64,000 bases of DNA from positions 2,294,001-2,358,000 of the forward strand of contig JAPEHQ010000006.1 in NCBI GenBank assembly GCA_027405735.1. The letters are read 5' to 3'. Source of the stretch: Mucor racemosus (taxonomy: Eukaryota; Mucoromycota; Mucoromycetes; Mucorales; Mucoraceae). Both the position numbers and the translations under genes were made by a program. Shown here in pieces: positions 35,121-47,165 of the stretch (position 1 is the stretch's first letter; every line of letters begins with the position of its first letter). The notes beneath the pieces were generated by a model. The model did no database searches, was not told where the DNA came from, and was given only the letters and a program-made list of their open reading frames with translations.

Positions 35121-36394
35121 ATGAGCTTAATTCGAACTATATGCTACTCATCAAAACGATTGTTATCAACGTATACCAGGCCAATCAAAGTACTCGGCAT
35201 TGAGACTTCATGCGATGATACATCAGCTGCTATCGTTACTTCAGACCGACAAATTTTGGCTGAAGTTGTTCGAGGACAGCAGGAACTTCATGAGCCAATG
35301 GGTGGAATTGTACCTACATTGGCTAGTAAAGGTCATTCTCGTAATTTACCTGGTGTCATCTGCGAGACTTTAGATCGTGCTGGTCTAACAGTTCAAGATC
35401 TTGATGCAATTGCTGTTACTAGAGGTCCTGGTTTACCACCATGTTTACCTGTTGGATTAAATGCAGCAAAGACATTAGCCGCCGTATCTAAAAAACCACT
35501 TATTGGTGTTCATCATATGGTAAATGTTCTCTTGATAATGATACTATCATATCTTTGCTAAACATGCAAGATTAAAATAGGAGGCACATGCCTTGACAGC
35601 AAGATTAACTACTGAGAATAACCTCAATCAACCTTCACCTGCGTTTCCTTTCATGACATTACTAATTTCAGGTGGCCATACACTTTTACTCACATGCAAC
35701 AACATTGGAGATTATAATCAGTTAGGAACTACATTGGATAATGCTGTAGGAGAGGCAATCGATAAGACAGCAAGATTACTCAATTTAGAATGGATGAAGG
35801 GAAGAAGAGGAGGACCAGGTGCTGCTCTTGAAAGAGCTGCCTTACAAGGCGATCCAGAACGATTTTTATCTCGCTTACCGAAACCTATGCTTCAACGAAA
35901 TAAATCTGTTATTGGATTTAGCTTCTCTGGTTTAAAGACGGCTGTGGCTAGATTGATTGAAACAGAAAAGATAGTAGATTTAGAAAAACCCCAAGATGTA
36001 TCTGATATGGCTGCTGCTTTCCAAATAGCTTGTATTCGACATTTAGAACAGAAAATTACTCTTGCTTTGGAACAAGAAGTTGTGGAATTAAAAAAACCAT
36101 TGACAGCATTAGTAGTAAGTGGAGGAGTGGCAAGTAATACCCTATTTAGAAGCAGGTAACAAAAAGAATTTTTTATCAAACTTTTTCGTTTGGTAACACA
36201 TATTATACAGATTAGAAGCTTTGGCACATGCTTACAACTTACCATTAATATGTCCACCTCCGCAATTATGTACTGATAATGGCGTAATGATTGCTTGGGC
36301 TGGACTCGAGAGATTTCAAGCTGGTCTTATCGATGATTATACCATTACAACATTACCGAAATGGCCATTGGAGTCACTCAAATTTCGAGATTAA
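35121..36394 (+). CDS. QRI7: Mitochondrial tRNA N6-threonylcarbamoyladenosine transferase Qri7/OSGEPL1
   Basis: Exons 35121-35519, 35581-36155, 36211-36394; 385 residues, typical of Qri7. N-terminus [16 protein letters not shown] is basic and Ser/Thr-rich without acids, as in mitochondrial presequences. The TsaD/Kae1 fold follows: [16 protein letters not shown] (N-terminal phosphate-binding loop), HHMEAHAL (metal ligands), [50 protein letters not shown], and [15 protein letters not shown] with the metal Asp. It makes the t6A37 modification on ANN-decoding mitochondrial tRNAs. The residue pattern is complete and nothing suggests loss of function. A TATA-like TTTATACC lies just before the ATG. 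Confidence 0.96.
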
Positions 36395-36765
36395 AATAAG
36401 TTTATATATGAAGTATAATAGTAAAATAAAAGAATAAAGAATAGTGAATTCTGTTACACTAATGGATTTCTTTCCAATAAAAACTCAAAGATTTAATAAC
36501 ATGCATATACTTGATATATCCCATTAAAGTTTTTCTTATCATCAGAAACTAAACAATTAATTCGAAAAAAAAATCGTCAAAAAATCGTGGCGATAAAATC
36601 AAGATAATAGTTTATTCTTCTTGATAACATTTGATGTAACATCGTCGCAAGATAATGTAACAGCAGCGGAATGGCTTTATGATCAAATGTACTACCTACG
36701 CCTGCGCTTTTTCCATTGTACATGGAATTAAAGTTGCATCTAATCCCTATATTTTATCAGGAACT

Positions 36766-36810
<45 letters not shown>

Positions 36811-37019
36811 AACCGTCTATTCCGACCATACGCTATAGTGTAACAATATATTGAAGTTACACAATGAATTTGATGTATTCTTTATTAATTGATTAGTTAA
36901 TTATGTGTTGTATTTCAAACTTATGTAATATTGTTGAGTTTATTTATTATACAAATGTTTTCAGTTTTTGAAATATTCAAGATCCCTGTCAATCCCTAAA
37001 AAAAAAAGTCAATGAGATT
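36395..37019. other. Intergenic with a long T tract
   Basis: QRI7 3' region, then A/T-rich DNA with a T tract at about 36769-36806. No coding frame. Confidence 0.5.
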
Positions 37020-37260
37020 ACTTGAGAGCACTCAATTCCATTTCAAGAAGCTTTGACATTAGACCATTACATATAGGTTTACGCCAGATTTTGGCATTTC
37101 TTGTAGAAACAACTTTTCCTGAACTGACTTGATCTTACTAGTTAATATTTCACGAGTCATTATCACAGCTAAACCATCATTCATAACAACAACAGAAACA
37201 AGCTGTGGTAAAAGCATAATTTTGCGACATTCTGGTATGTTTCATGGAAAGCTATTGAAA
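37020..37260 (-). pseudogene. Repeat R4: relic coding sequence of unknown family
   Basis: Minus-strand frames with protein-like content: KSVQEKLFLQEMPKSG in one frame and NAKIWRKPICNGLMSKLLE, ending MELSALK-stop, in another. The nucleotide sequence resembles 56030-56130, where the frame is broken. It suggests the 3' end of an old gene or transposon ORF with a frameshift; family not recognised. Confidence 0.35.
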
Positions 37261-37539
37261 TCAATACGGAATATCTAGAGAAGTTTTAAAGAATAGATAT
37301 AAACACATTACCCTACAACTTTTATTACGTATAAAAAGGGTATTTACCGGTAATTGGCATTGCCATATGTACTGGTTCTGGCTGAATCAGCACTATTTTC
37401 AATTTGAAATGGTTTGTTAAACCACCAATCCTACTATAAAAAAAGTGCGCATTATATTTTTACAATTTAAAAGCAAATAAACAGGATGTTAAAATGTGAT
37501 ATTGAATATTATTACAACTGTAGTATATATTTTGAAACT

Positions 37540-37970
37540 TTCAGCCCATTTAAATCAATATTTATTAATTACAAGCATTTTTCCAGTTGCTTAATTTTTT
37601 AAGCAGAGAAAAACAATATTTTTTTTTAAAAATAGTGCTATTCTCCTTCAAAACGGTTCTTAGCTAATGCAATTACGATATATTATTTGTAAATTTACTG
37701 TGCATTATGTACAATCTTAAAATTCAATTTCGAGCTATTATTTAATTTTATAAAATTTTTTAAAGAATATCTGAAACAGCATATACAAAATAATTTAAAC
37801 AAGTGCGCATTTTTATTTTCCCATTTCCATAACAAATTGGAGAGGCTAAACCTTTTGAAATTATGTGAATCAATACTAGACGTTCCTACCTTTGCAACGG
37901 GGACTCATTTGGGTCCATATTCGATGAGAACTGGTGAGTTTACTGACCTTAAAGCTATTTAAAATGTCAA
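37540..37970 (+). repeat. Dispersed repeat R3, copy 2
   Basis: Similar to the complement of 60220-60640, and in part to 16813-17000 and 39574-39690. The shared 3' block translates as RLNLL(x)2C(x)S(x)L(D/E)VP..AT..HL..YS in the related copies, with breaks in each. Probably a dead coding sequence. Confidence 0.6.
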
Positions 37971-38029
37971 AAAGGGTCTATCGAAACAATCTTGCCAGAA
38001 TATTACACTTTTATTAATTAATAATACAT

Positions 38030-38990
38030 CCTGAAGTAAACTAAGCTAGATTCCCATTATAAAATACCTACATTGAATGTCATCTCATTGGAACCATGCT
38101 ATCAAAGATAAGACTATATAGTAAATAGACAATTGTATGAAGATAGCAAGGGGTATAATATTCGAATAAGAGGTGTTAAAATACTAAAGTAATGTAGGAT
38201 ATCCCAAATAAAAAACACAAAAAGTACATGCTGCTTATCAAGTAGAACAAGTAAGGGCTGTTATGAAAGCATGATTGACAGAATATATTTAAAACACCGT
38301 TCTTGATCCACCAAATCAATAACATAACAACCCAAAATTTATACTCAAAATTAATGGAATCATTGGCAATTGCAATACAATTGCCAGATAGTAAATAATC
38401 ACCAAATAATATAAATAGAGACTTAGAATAACCATTTTATGACACATGATTCATATTTTAATAAAGAAGGATCATAACAGTATTCTTTTATCGCTTTTTT
38501 TACCCCTTTATTTTACTGCATAATCAATCATAGGTAATAATCGTATACTAGTAAAAGCAATTACAATTAGTAACACCAACCTCTCATAACCAATCATAGA
38601 ATCAAAGCCATTCATATAATCCTACATATTATATATCCAGATTGACAACCCAATTGATCCATTACAGCAGTGCGTTTATATATAAATCCTTTAAATTTGT
38701 GATTTTATGAACTTTTTTTGAATTCGGTTGTATCATCTGATACTTTTCAAGTTAAATCCGTTATTAGGCTAATAATGTTGTAGGTTATATTTATGCTCTA
38801 CTTAAAATAAGCCTTTGAATAATTAATAGCAATACAGTCTAGAACCTTAATTTTTGTATGAAATTTCGATACCTGCATCTTATAGCTGCTTGGAATATTT
38901 AAACAACCGCATCCGGGCTGTCCGGTGATTTTTTCTAGAGATTTAAAGCTTGGAAATATTATTAGATGGCCGCCTCCGGAGATTGTTCGG
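38030..38990 (+). repeat. Repeat R1 tail, separate copy
   Basis: Collinear with 28000-28689 plus 29082-29345, and with the complement of ~43610-44110. It lacks the LTR-b insertion and so preserves its empty site at 38709-38725. Right end near CCGGAG at 38985. Confidence 0.8.
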
Positions 38991-39040
38991 CTTTTTTTTT
39001 TGGAAGAGTGACCATTGGCAAAAATATGAATCATATACTA

Positions 39041-39573
39041 TGCTGTATGCCACCAAGTACCATAAGTTATCATCTTCTACAGTATCAATACATCTTACAA
39101 TCTATTGACTACGACATTTATTGAAGTGCAAAATCTTGATAACGGATATATATAAGAAACTCCTAGCGTACTAAGTTTAATCCAGTAATTACCAAGAACG
39201 CTTGGACCTCAATTATGACACCATACTATTTCATCCCAGCGGTTAATCAATTAAGTAGCTATCAAATCAACATCCAAGCACATTTAGCGCAGCATTAAAA
39301 CAAGACAACTCATAAGCTCTGCAAGAACGGTTAAATTATGATTGATCCATTTCAATCCATAGATTACTATTAAGCAGATCTAATGGTTCAATAGTGCTTT
39401 AAATTACATCTCAGGATCTCAATGTCAAATCAATATAAAAGGCCATACTTTTATATCTAAATAAAAGATATTTTGTTTTTATTACACAGTTGAAAAACTG
39501 ATTCATTACTCATTATTCTCTTTTAATTGTATTTTTTTTAAGTATTATTTATCAAACCTGAAAATATACGACA
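39041..39573 (+). mobile_element. LTR-a copy (533 bp) without target duplication
   Basis: Starts TGCTGTATGCCACC and ends ATATACGACA; same length as the other two LTR-a copies. A TATAAAAGG word near 39434 and AATAAAAG near 39461 give the plus direction. Flanks (TACTA / AGGCT) do not match. It begins shortly after the R1 tail and ends exactly where an R3 fragment starts, so the flanks have been rearranged. Confidence 0.82.
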
Positions 39574-39690
39574 AGGCTAAACCTTTTGCAATTCTGCGGA
39601 TCAGCGCTAGAAGTACCACCTGCCATTGCAACGGGAAGTCATTTGAATTCATATTCGTTGAGAAGAACTGATGGGCTTGCTGATCTTAGT
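39574..39690 (+). repeat. Repeat R3 fragment
   Basis: Starts AGGCTAAACC directly after LTR-a; related to 37850-37950 and the complement of 60220-60340. Confidence 0.6.
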
Positions 39691-40667
39691 AGGTGTAAGT
39701 AGCAGGTAACCAACCTGTTGCTCGAACTAGCTGAACGTACAATGACTCATGGATGCTGGTAGTAATTGGTGTCGAGCTGGGTTTTGCCAGCCAAATTTAC
39801 TAGCATGCATATCATATGCATTAATGAAAAAGGAAAAAAATTGCTAGACATATGCAAAACTTATTAAGAAAAAAAAAAGGAGGATCATATTTGATGAGAA
39901 GCAAGATCATCGGAGATTCTCTTTCGAAATTCATATCCTAATACCAAAGGGCTTCCCCTTTGGATGGTTTGAACTCACGAATATGTGTGTCGCACTGTAT
40001 TTGTAACACATACGCTACCCATTAAGCTTCTCACTCTCCTTTGATCTACAATTTTAATTCCCATACATGCGAACATGTATTTGTCAGTTTTTTTTTCACT
40101 ATTTTGGGAAATGCAGCAAATTAAGGTGTATTTTTTCTTTTTTGACATGACAGTAGAGCTTTCCAGAGATTGGTAGTCAACATCATCTGGAAAGAATGCC
40201 AATTTTTGATGGAGATATAAACAAAACTCAATGTTAGTACATTAATATTAAGTTGTATAACACAAAAATTGAATATGGATGAATGTAAAGCAATATTTGC
40301 CAAAAAGGTGTTCGTATAACATGAGCTACAGCGCACAGAAACTCAAGTGATATTCAACAGATGCAGTTCCATTTGGAAATTCAGTTTTTAGGGGTAGACA
40401 TACCTAGAATTATAAATCATGCTGGAAAAAAACCAAAGTACGCATTATTCATCAAACTAAAGACAGACACCAACTTTCCAATCCACCAGTGTTAAATGCA
40501 GGTATCAATTGTATAATATCTACCAATGCCAAATAGTAATATGATATACTGTATGAACCAATCACTTTGACAATTATAATCAATAATGGGAATAATAACA
40601 ACAGGATCAAGTTTTTAAAGTAACAAAAACTACCAACAGTATATTAGTATATTGTAATTTAATACAC
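39691..40667. other. Region without recognised genes; holds a tRNA-like stretch
   Basis: A/T-rich DNA, with the tRNA-like sequence at ~39960-40036 listed separately. No coding frame supported. Confidence 0.4.
39960..40036 (-). other. tRNA-like sequence, probably a tRNA pseudogene
   Basis: On the minus strand: A-box-like AGCTTAATGGGTAGCG with a D-stem GCT/AGC, an anticodon-arm-like stem TATGTGT/ACACATA enclosing an extended loop (as if a tRNA intron were present), then a B-box-like GAGTTCAAACC. The T-stem and acceptor stem pair badly, so I do not assign an amino acid. Confidence 0.35.
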
Positions 40668-43364
40668 TATCGTTCTATATGACCGAATATTTAATGAATC
40701 AAAGAAAATGCAACTGGTAAAAAACTGATACCCAATGTACATCGAGGTCAACGTTGATAAAAGGTGCATTTATTGTGTAGTAAAAATCGCAACATTTTGA
40801 TGGATAGAAATTACAGGACCAAGATGTTGTGTTTGCCTCAGGATTTTTAAAAGGGTTTCAAAGCATACTTTATCAAACTTACTTAGATGTTGAATACTCC
40901 TCACCATATGCGATTAGTATCATTTTATCTTGTATTTAATTGCGGTATTATTAAAAATAAAACTTTTTATAGCTCATAACAATGACAATGGCATGTTTAT
41001 AATTTTAGATTGACATTTATCATTAAGGCGGGCTGATGACACGCTTGATACTACTGTAGATCGAACCAGTCAATTTAATTTATGGAATTTGACTGCAAAT
41101 ACCGAGGAACCATTTATAAGTACTTAATAAGTCGGTTCTAATAAAGCATTGAATAAATTGGCTTGGGACAAGGAGGGCAGAAAGGCGACAATAGATTCCA
41201 GTGTTGGCCATGTTTATGTTTATATTTATGATATTGAAGAGGTAAGACTAAAATTTAATGTAAATTACCTCTAGCGCAATAATTATAAAGTAAGACTATA
41301 TTATCATCATATAAACTACCACACAATATTAGCATGTATAAAGATTTACAGTAATAAGCTTGAATCAAGTGGATACAACATTGTAAGTTCTTGAAAAAAG
41401 GTTTCAAGTATTATAAAATCTCTTATTTTTAAGACTTACAAGGCTTATAAGCGGAATATTAATTTAGAAAATTATTTTTGTCCAGATCATCAATTTTGAC
41501 ATTTTTTAATTTTTTATTTCTGGTTTTGCAAATTTAGGGTTGATTCTACTGCCAATTATAAAAACAAAAAATATACACATATGCAGAATTTAGCGCTCTA
41601 TTTGCGCAATAAAAAATAATAAACATTTTCATTGCAAAATATTACATGAAAATCCTTTAATCAAAAAACCGTTTTTAGGCCAAAAATGCTAAGTTTTATT
41701 ACTTAACGTTTAATACTAAGCTTTTATAAAATGTGTATTAGTTATGGCTACAATTTTCTCTCACAATGTAGTACATTTAAACGTTGATTTTGGTATCAAA
41801 ATTTGATTTTTCTGTTTTTTGATCAAAACCATGAGTGTTGGTAAGGATAAAATGAGCCCCGAAAATGTCCGCTACAAAGTCTGAATTTTCAGACCGTACA
41901 TGGTTAAGCATAAGAAAAGTTGAAAAAATAAACGCCTTTTTATTTAAAACTAGATATACCATAGTGTAAGAAACTTACGTTCAATCTTGCTATATATGCT
42001 CAATTACGGCGTTGCTCTACGGGCTCGTTTTTGCAATTTTTTAATGAATGTATGATATGACAGACGGTTTTTCTGGTAGAAAAATGTATGGTTCTATAGT
42101 AACAGATATTGCCTATTTATTTAGTTTATGGTTCATGTGCTGTAATGCTACTTTTACATTGGCTGAAATGTGCAATTTAGCAGGGTTTTAATTGCGCTAA
42201 ATAATGTAAAGCCTTGAAAATCCTTTTCTACGTGTGTTGTTTCTCTCTTTTTGTTTTCATATTCCAAGGATATATTCACCGTTTGTCGTTTGATAAGGCA
42301 TATCAGACTATCAAGCTGATATTCTTTTCTTTTATCTAAAAACGCATGCTAACATAAGGGGCTAATACTTTTACTATAGATAGCAGCCTATATTAGAGGC
42401 TGATATTTTCATTTAACCGCATTCTAAAATCAAATATCATTATTTACTACTGTATTATTGGACGTATTTCTTGATTATCAGATTAAATCGAAGGCAATGA
42501 TATTTACACCTACTCAATGAAACGTTAGAACTGGCTACAAACCCACGAAATGTTCCAAAAAAGTGACAAAATTTCAAATGATATAGAAATTAACCAAAAA
42601 AAAATAATCTAATGTCTTGTATAATAACCATACATAGCTTTGATCGTACAGTAGCTATACTTGAAAACAAATCTTTTTACAACTGACAATCGTAAACTAA
42701 AATAATAAGTTTAAAGAAGGTTAATTTTTTCAAATTTTATATGTGATAAAGTAACATTTATAACCTTAGATTTGGCTTGCATATAAATTTAAGCCATAAG
42801 CGTTATTTAGGTTTATGCTCGAGCAAAAACCATTGTTGCTGTAAACATTATAGCTATAAACACATTTACAAATAATGATAATCGTAAATATATTGACTGT
42901 TGCATGTATTGCTCTGCATCAACGCTGTATTAAATTGTATTAGTGTCTATAATCTATATTAATAAAAGCAAATGTAATTTAAAAACCCATTCCAGTAAAA
43001 TATGCAATGGAATTTTGAGAACGGCACGATGCTCATGTACAAACCAATTTGTGCGCATATGATCAGCTCATTATGCTCATGGTCAGATTTTATTATTATG
43101 CACAAATAGGCATAATGATTTGCTTATGGGCAATTCTACTATTATGCACGCATGGGATTAATGTTATGCACACGGACAGAATCTATAATCATGCACATAC
43201 AGATTTTTTGTTGTGCTCGTATGCAGTTTTTTTTGTTGTGCCCATGTGTATCTTGTTATCTGTTTAGCCATATTCAGTGGGCACAACGGCACAACAGACC
43301 AGCAGGCTATTATAGTGTGCAGCTCAACAGGGTACAACGAAATCATCTTGTACAGCACAGGTCG
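40668..43364 (+). repeat. Dispersed repeat R1, copy X (left arm of the palindrome)
   Basis: From 41056 to 43364 it is an almost exact inverted copy of 44311-46620 (lengths 2309 and 2310; I saw only a few substitutions and one A insertion in the parts compared). From 40668 it is also collinear, with more divergence, with 18674-19950 and 25138-27800. Confidence 0.9.
41028..41241 (+). pseudogene. Captured fragment of a dynein intermediate-chain gene (copy X)
   Basis: Conceptual translation shows SQFNLWNLTANTEEPFIST, two stops, then SNKALNKLAWDKEGRKA.IDSS.GHVYVY.YDIEE. This is recognisable as the C-terminal WD-repeat part of a cytoplasmic dynein intermediate chain. The fragment ends at GAAGAG followed by GTAAGAC, i.e. 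an exon-intron border is kept, so the capture was from genomic DNA and not cDNA. Stops show it is dead. Confidence 0.75.
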
Positions 43365-44310
43365 ACCGTAATGGCTTGTATCCAGCATGTGTATCTGGGT
43401 ATCTACTAGCATGTGCTGCACAATTGGAAATGACTAGGATCAAATGAATTCATTAAGATAGGGTTTCTATTATTGGTTTTTTATGATAGCTTCTGAAAAA
43501 TAGGTTTTAGACGGTGTACAGTAAGAAATGTTTCCAATTTTCTCGCCCATTATTGAATCGATTTTCGTCAAAATTTAAAAACAGTGTGTACCTTTAGTTA
43601 TAAAAGTGTGTAATATAATGGATGTGCAGTAGAATAAAGGCTAAAAAAGCGATAAAAGAATACTGTTAAAATCCTTCTTTACTAAAATATGGATAATATG
43701 CAATAAAATGGTTATTCTAAGTCTCTATTTATATTATTTGGTGATTATTTACTATCTGGCAATTGTATTGCAATTGCCAGTAATTCCATTAATTTGAGTA
43801 TAAATTTTGGGTTGTTTGATTATTAATTTGGTGGACCAAGAACGGTGTTTTAAATATATTCTGTCAATCATGCTTTCATAACAGCCCCTACTTGTTCTAC
43901 TTGATAAGCATGTACTTTTTGTGTTTTTTATTTGGGATATCCTACATTACTTTAGTATTTCAACACCTCTTATTCGAGTATTATAGCATTGCTATCTTCA
44001 TGCAATTGTCTATTTACTATACAGTCTTATCTTTGATAGCATGATTCCAATGAAATAGCATTTAATTTGGGTATTTTATGATGAGAATCTTGCTTAGTTC
44101 ACTTTAGATTATATGGGATTATATAATAATTGGTTATAAGTAACAATAATAAATAAGTAATAATATATATTTATTTGGATTGTGGTTATAAATATAAAAA
44201 GGGAGAAGGAAGAGCAGATAAATTCACTAATGTGCAATCGATCCGTTCTTGGTTGTTATTTATATATGCAATTTGCTTATGTAATGTAACTGGATCATTA
44301 CAAGTACAGC
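43365..44310. other. Spacer (946 bp) of the large palindrome
   Basis: Left part (43365-43609) has no match noticed in the window. The right part (43610-44310) is the minus-strand tail of repeat R1, continuing copy Y; compare 27800-28440 and 38030-38540. Confidence 0.7.
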
Positions 44311-46620
44311 CGACCTGTGCTGTACAAGATGATTTCGTTGTACCCTGTTGAGCTGCACACTATAATAGCCTGCTGGTCTGTTGTGCCGTTGTGCCCACTG
44401 AATATGGCTAAACAGATAACAAGATACACATGGGCACAACAAAAAAAACTGCATACGAGCACAACAAAAAATCTGTATGTGCATGATTATAGATTCTGTC
44501 CGTGTGCATAACATTAATCCCATGCGTGCATAATAGTAGAATTGCCCATAAGCAAATCATTATACCTATTTGTGCATAATAATAAAATCTGACCATGAGC
44601 ATAATGAGCTGATCATATGCGCACAAATTGGTTTGTACATGAGCATCGTGCCGTTCTCAAAATTCCATTGCATATTTTACTGGAATGGGTTTTTAAATTA
44701 CATTTGCTTTTATTAATATAGATTATAGACACTAATACAATTTAATACAGCGTTGATGCAGAGCAATACATGCAACAGTCAATATATTTACGATTATCAT
44801 TATTTGTAAATGTGTTTATAGCTATAATGTTTACAGCAACAATGGTTTTTGCTCGAGCATAAACCTAAATAACGCTTATGGCTTAAATTTATATGCAAGC
44901 CAAATCTAAGGTTATAAATGTTACTTTATCACATATAAAATTTGAAAAAATTAACCTTCTTTAAACTTATTATTTTAGTTTACGATTGTCAGTTGTAAAA
45001 AGATTTGTTTTCAAGTATAGCTACTGTACGATCAAAGCTATGTATGGTTATTATACAAGACATTAGATTATTTTTTTTTGGTTAATTTCTATATCATTTG
45101 AAATTTTGTCACTTTTTTGGAACATTTCGTGGGTTTGTAGCCAGTTCTAACGTTTCATTGAGTAGGTGTAAATATCATTGCCTTCGATTTAATCTGATAA
45201 TCAAGAAATACGTCCAATAATACAGTAGTAAATAATGATATTTGATTTTAGAATGCGGTTAAATGAAAATATCAGCCTCTAATATAGGCTGCTATCTATA
45301 GTAAAAGTATTAGCCCCTTATGTTAGCATGCGTTTTTAGATAAAAGAAAAGAATATCAGCTTGATAGTCTGATATGCCTTATCAAACGACAAACGGTGAA
45401 TATATCCTTGGAATATGAAAACAAAAAGAGAGAAACAACACACGTAGAAAAGGATTTTCAAGGCTTTACATTATTTAGCGCAATTAAAACCCTGCTAAAT
45501 TGCACATTTCAGCCAATGTAAAAGTAGCATTACAGCACATGAACCATAAACTAAATAAATAGGCAATATCTGTTACTATAGAACCATACATTTTTCTACC
45601 AGAAAAACCGTCTGTCATATCATACATTCATTAAAAAATTGCAAAAACGAGCCCGTAGAGCAACGCCGTAATTGAGCATATATAGCAAGATTGAACGTAA
45701 GTTTCTTACACTATGGTATATCTAGTTTTAAATAAAAAGGCGTTTATTTTTTCAACTTTTCTTATGCTTAACCATGTACGGTCTGAAAATTCAGACTTTG
45801 TAGCGGACATTTTCGGGGCTCATTTTATCCTTACCAACACTCATGGTTTTGATCAAAAAACAGAAAAATCAAATTTTGATACCAAAATCAACGTTTAAAT
45901 GTACTACATTGTGAGAGAAAATTGTAGCCATAACTAATACACATTTTATAAAAGCTTAGTATTAAACGTTAAGTAATAAAACTTAGCATTTTTGGCCTAA
46001 AAACGGTTTTTTGATTAAAGGATTTTCATGTAATATTTTGCAATGAAAATGTTTATTATTTTTTATTGCGCAAATAGAGCGCTAAATTCTGCATATGTGT
46101 ATATTTTTTGTTTTTATAATTGGCAGTAGAATCAACCCTAAATTTGCAAAACCAGAAATAAAAAATTAAAAAATGTCAAAATTGATGATCTGGACAAAAA
46201 TAATTTTCTAAATTAATATTCCGCTTATAAGCCTTGTAAGTCTTAAAAATAAGAGATTTTATAATACTTGAAACCTTTTTTCAAGAACTTACAATGTTGT
46301 ATCCACTTGATTCAAGCTTATTACTGTAAATCTTTATACATGCTAATATTGTGTGGTAGTTTATATGATGATAATATAGTCTTACTTTATAATTATTGCG
46401 CTAGAGGTAATTTACATTAAATTTTAGTCTTACCTCTTCAATATCATAAATATAAACATAAACATGGCCAACACTGGAATCTATTGTCGCCTTTCTGCCC
46501 TCCTTGTCCCAAGCCAATTTATTCAATGCTTTATTAGAACCGACTTATTTAAGTACTTATAAATGGTTCCTCGGTATTTGCAGTCAAATTCCATAAATTA
46601 AATTGATTGGTTCTATCTAC
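43610..46620 (-). repeat. Dispersed repeat R1, copy Y (right arm of the palindrome plus tail)
   Basis: Minus-strand R1 copy. Ends abruptly at 46620, inside the dynein-like fragment, at the junction with a truncated R2 copy. Arm 44311-46620 matches 41056-43364 almost exactly. Confidence 0.88.
46434..46620 (-). pseudogene. Captured dynein intermediate-chain fragment (copy Y, truncated)
   Basis: Same sequence as 41056-41241 on the other strand, apart from two or three changes near 46606-46614 and one extra A, and cut off at the repeat junction. Confidence 0.72.
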
Positions 46621-47165
46621 GAAGGTATTTCTTTATACACATTTTTGAGGATATCTCCACGAAAAATCAATATTTTGAAAAAAAACTAAATTGGGTCCGA
46701 GGGAGCTTAATGAGATTGATGACATAAATGCGAAAAAATGCTGTTCAATTTAACCAATATTTTGAAATCTACTACAGAAATACCAAAAAAAAAAAGTATT
46801 CATAATATCTTTATACTGAGATATGCTATAGAGTGCTTTAAAACAAGTAGGTTTTATTATTAAAAAGTGTTAGTATAACTTAATTTTTGTAAAGATATAG
46901 AGCCTTAAAGTTTTTGCTTTTATTAGTGAAATACCTGTAAAAATCTGAAACATTAATACTAAAAAGGCTATAACAACTGCAAAAAAATAGGATATACTTG
47001 GATACTCGTTTTTAAAGTAAAGGTGAGCATCTCAGGTACAATAGCATATAATTTTTTCTCGATGTTGTTTAATGAAAAAAAAAAAGAGTTCAGCAGATGA
47101 AAAGTGGGACCCAGGTTTTAAGGAAAATGTAGTAAATTTCATCTGCTTATGAGTTTTTTGTAAGA
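46621..47165 (-). repeat. Dispersed repeat R2, copy 3, truncated
   Basis: Complement of about 3940-4490. Starts at the junction with the palindrome arm. Confidence 0.75.

Noticed and set aside
41777..41962. Identical 61-codon frames at 41777-41962 (-) and 45713-45898 (+)
   Set aside because: Also a result of the inverted duplication; broken in the other R1 copies.
43049..43267. Identical 72-codon open frames at 43049-43267 (+) and 44408-44626 (-)
   Set aside because: Identity follows from the near-perfect palindrome; the related sequence at 27489-27710 has many replacement changes and no preserved protein feature, so it is not treated as a gene.
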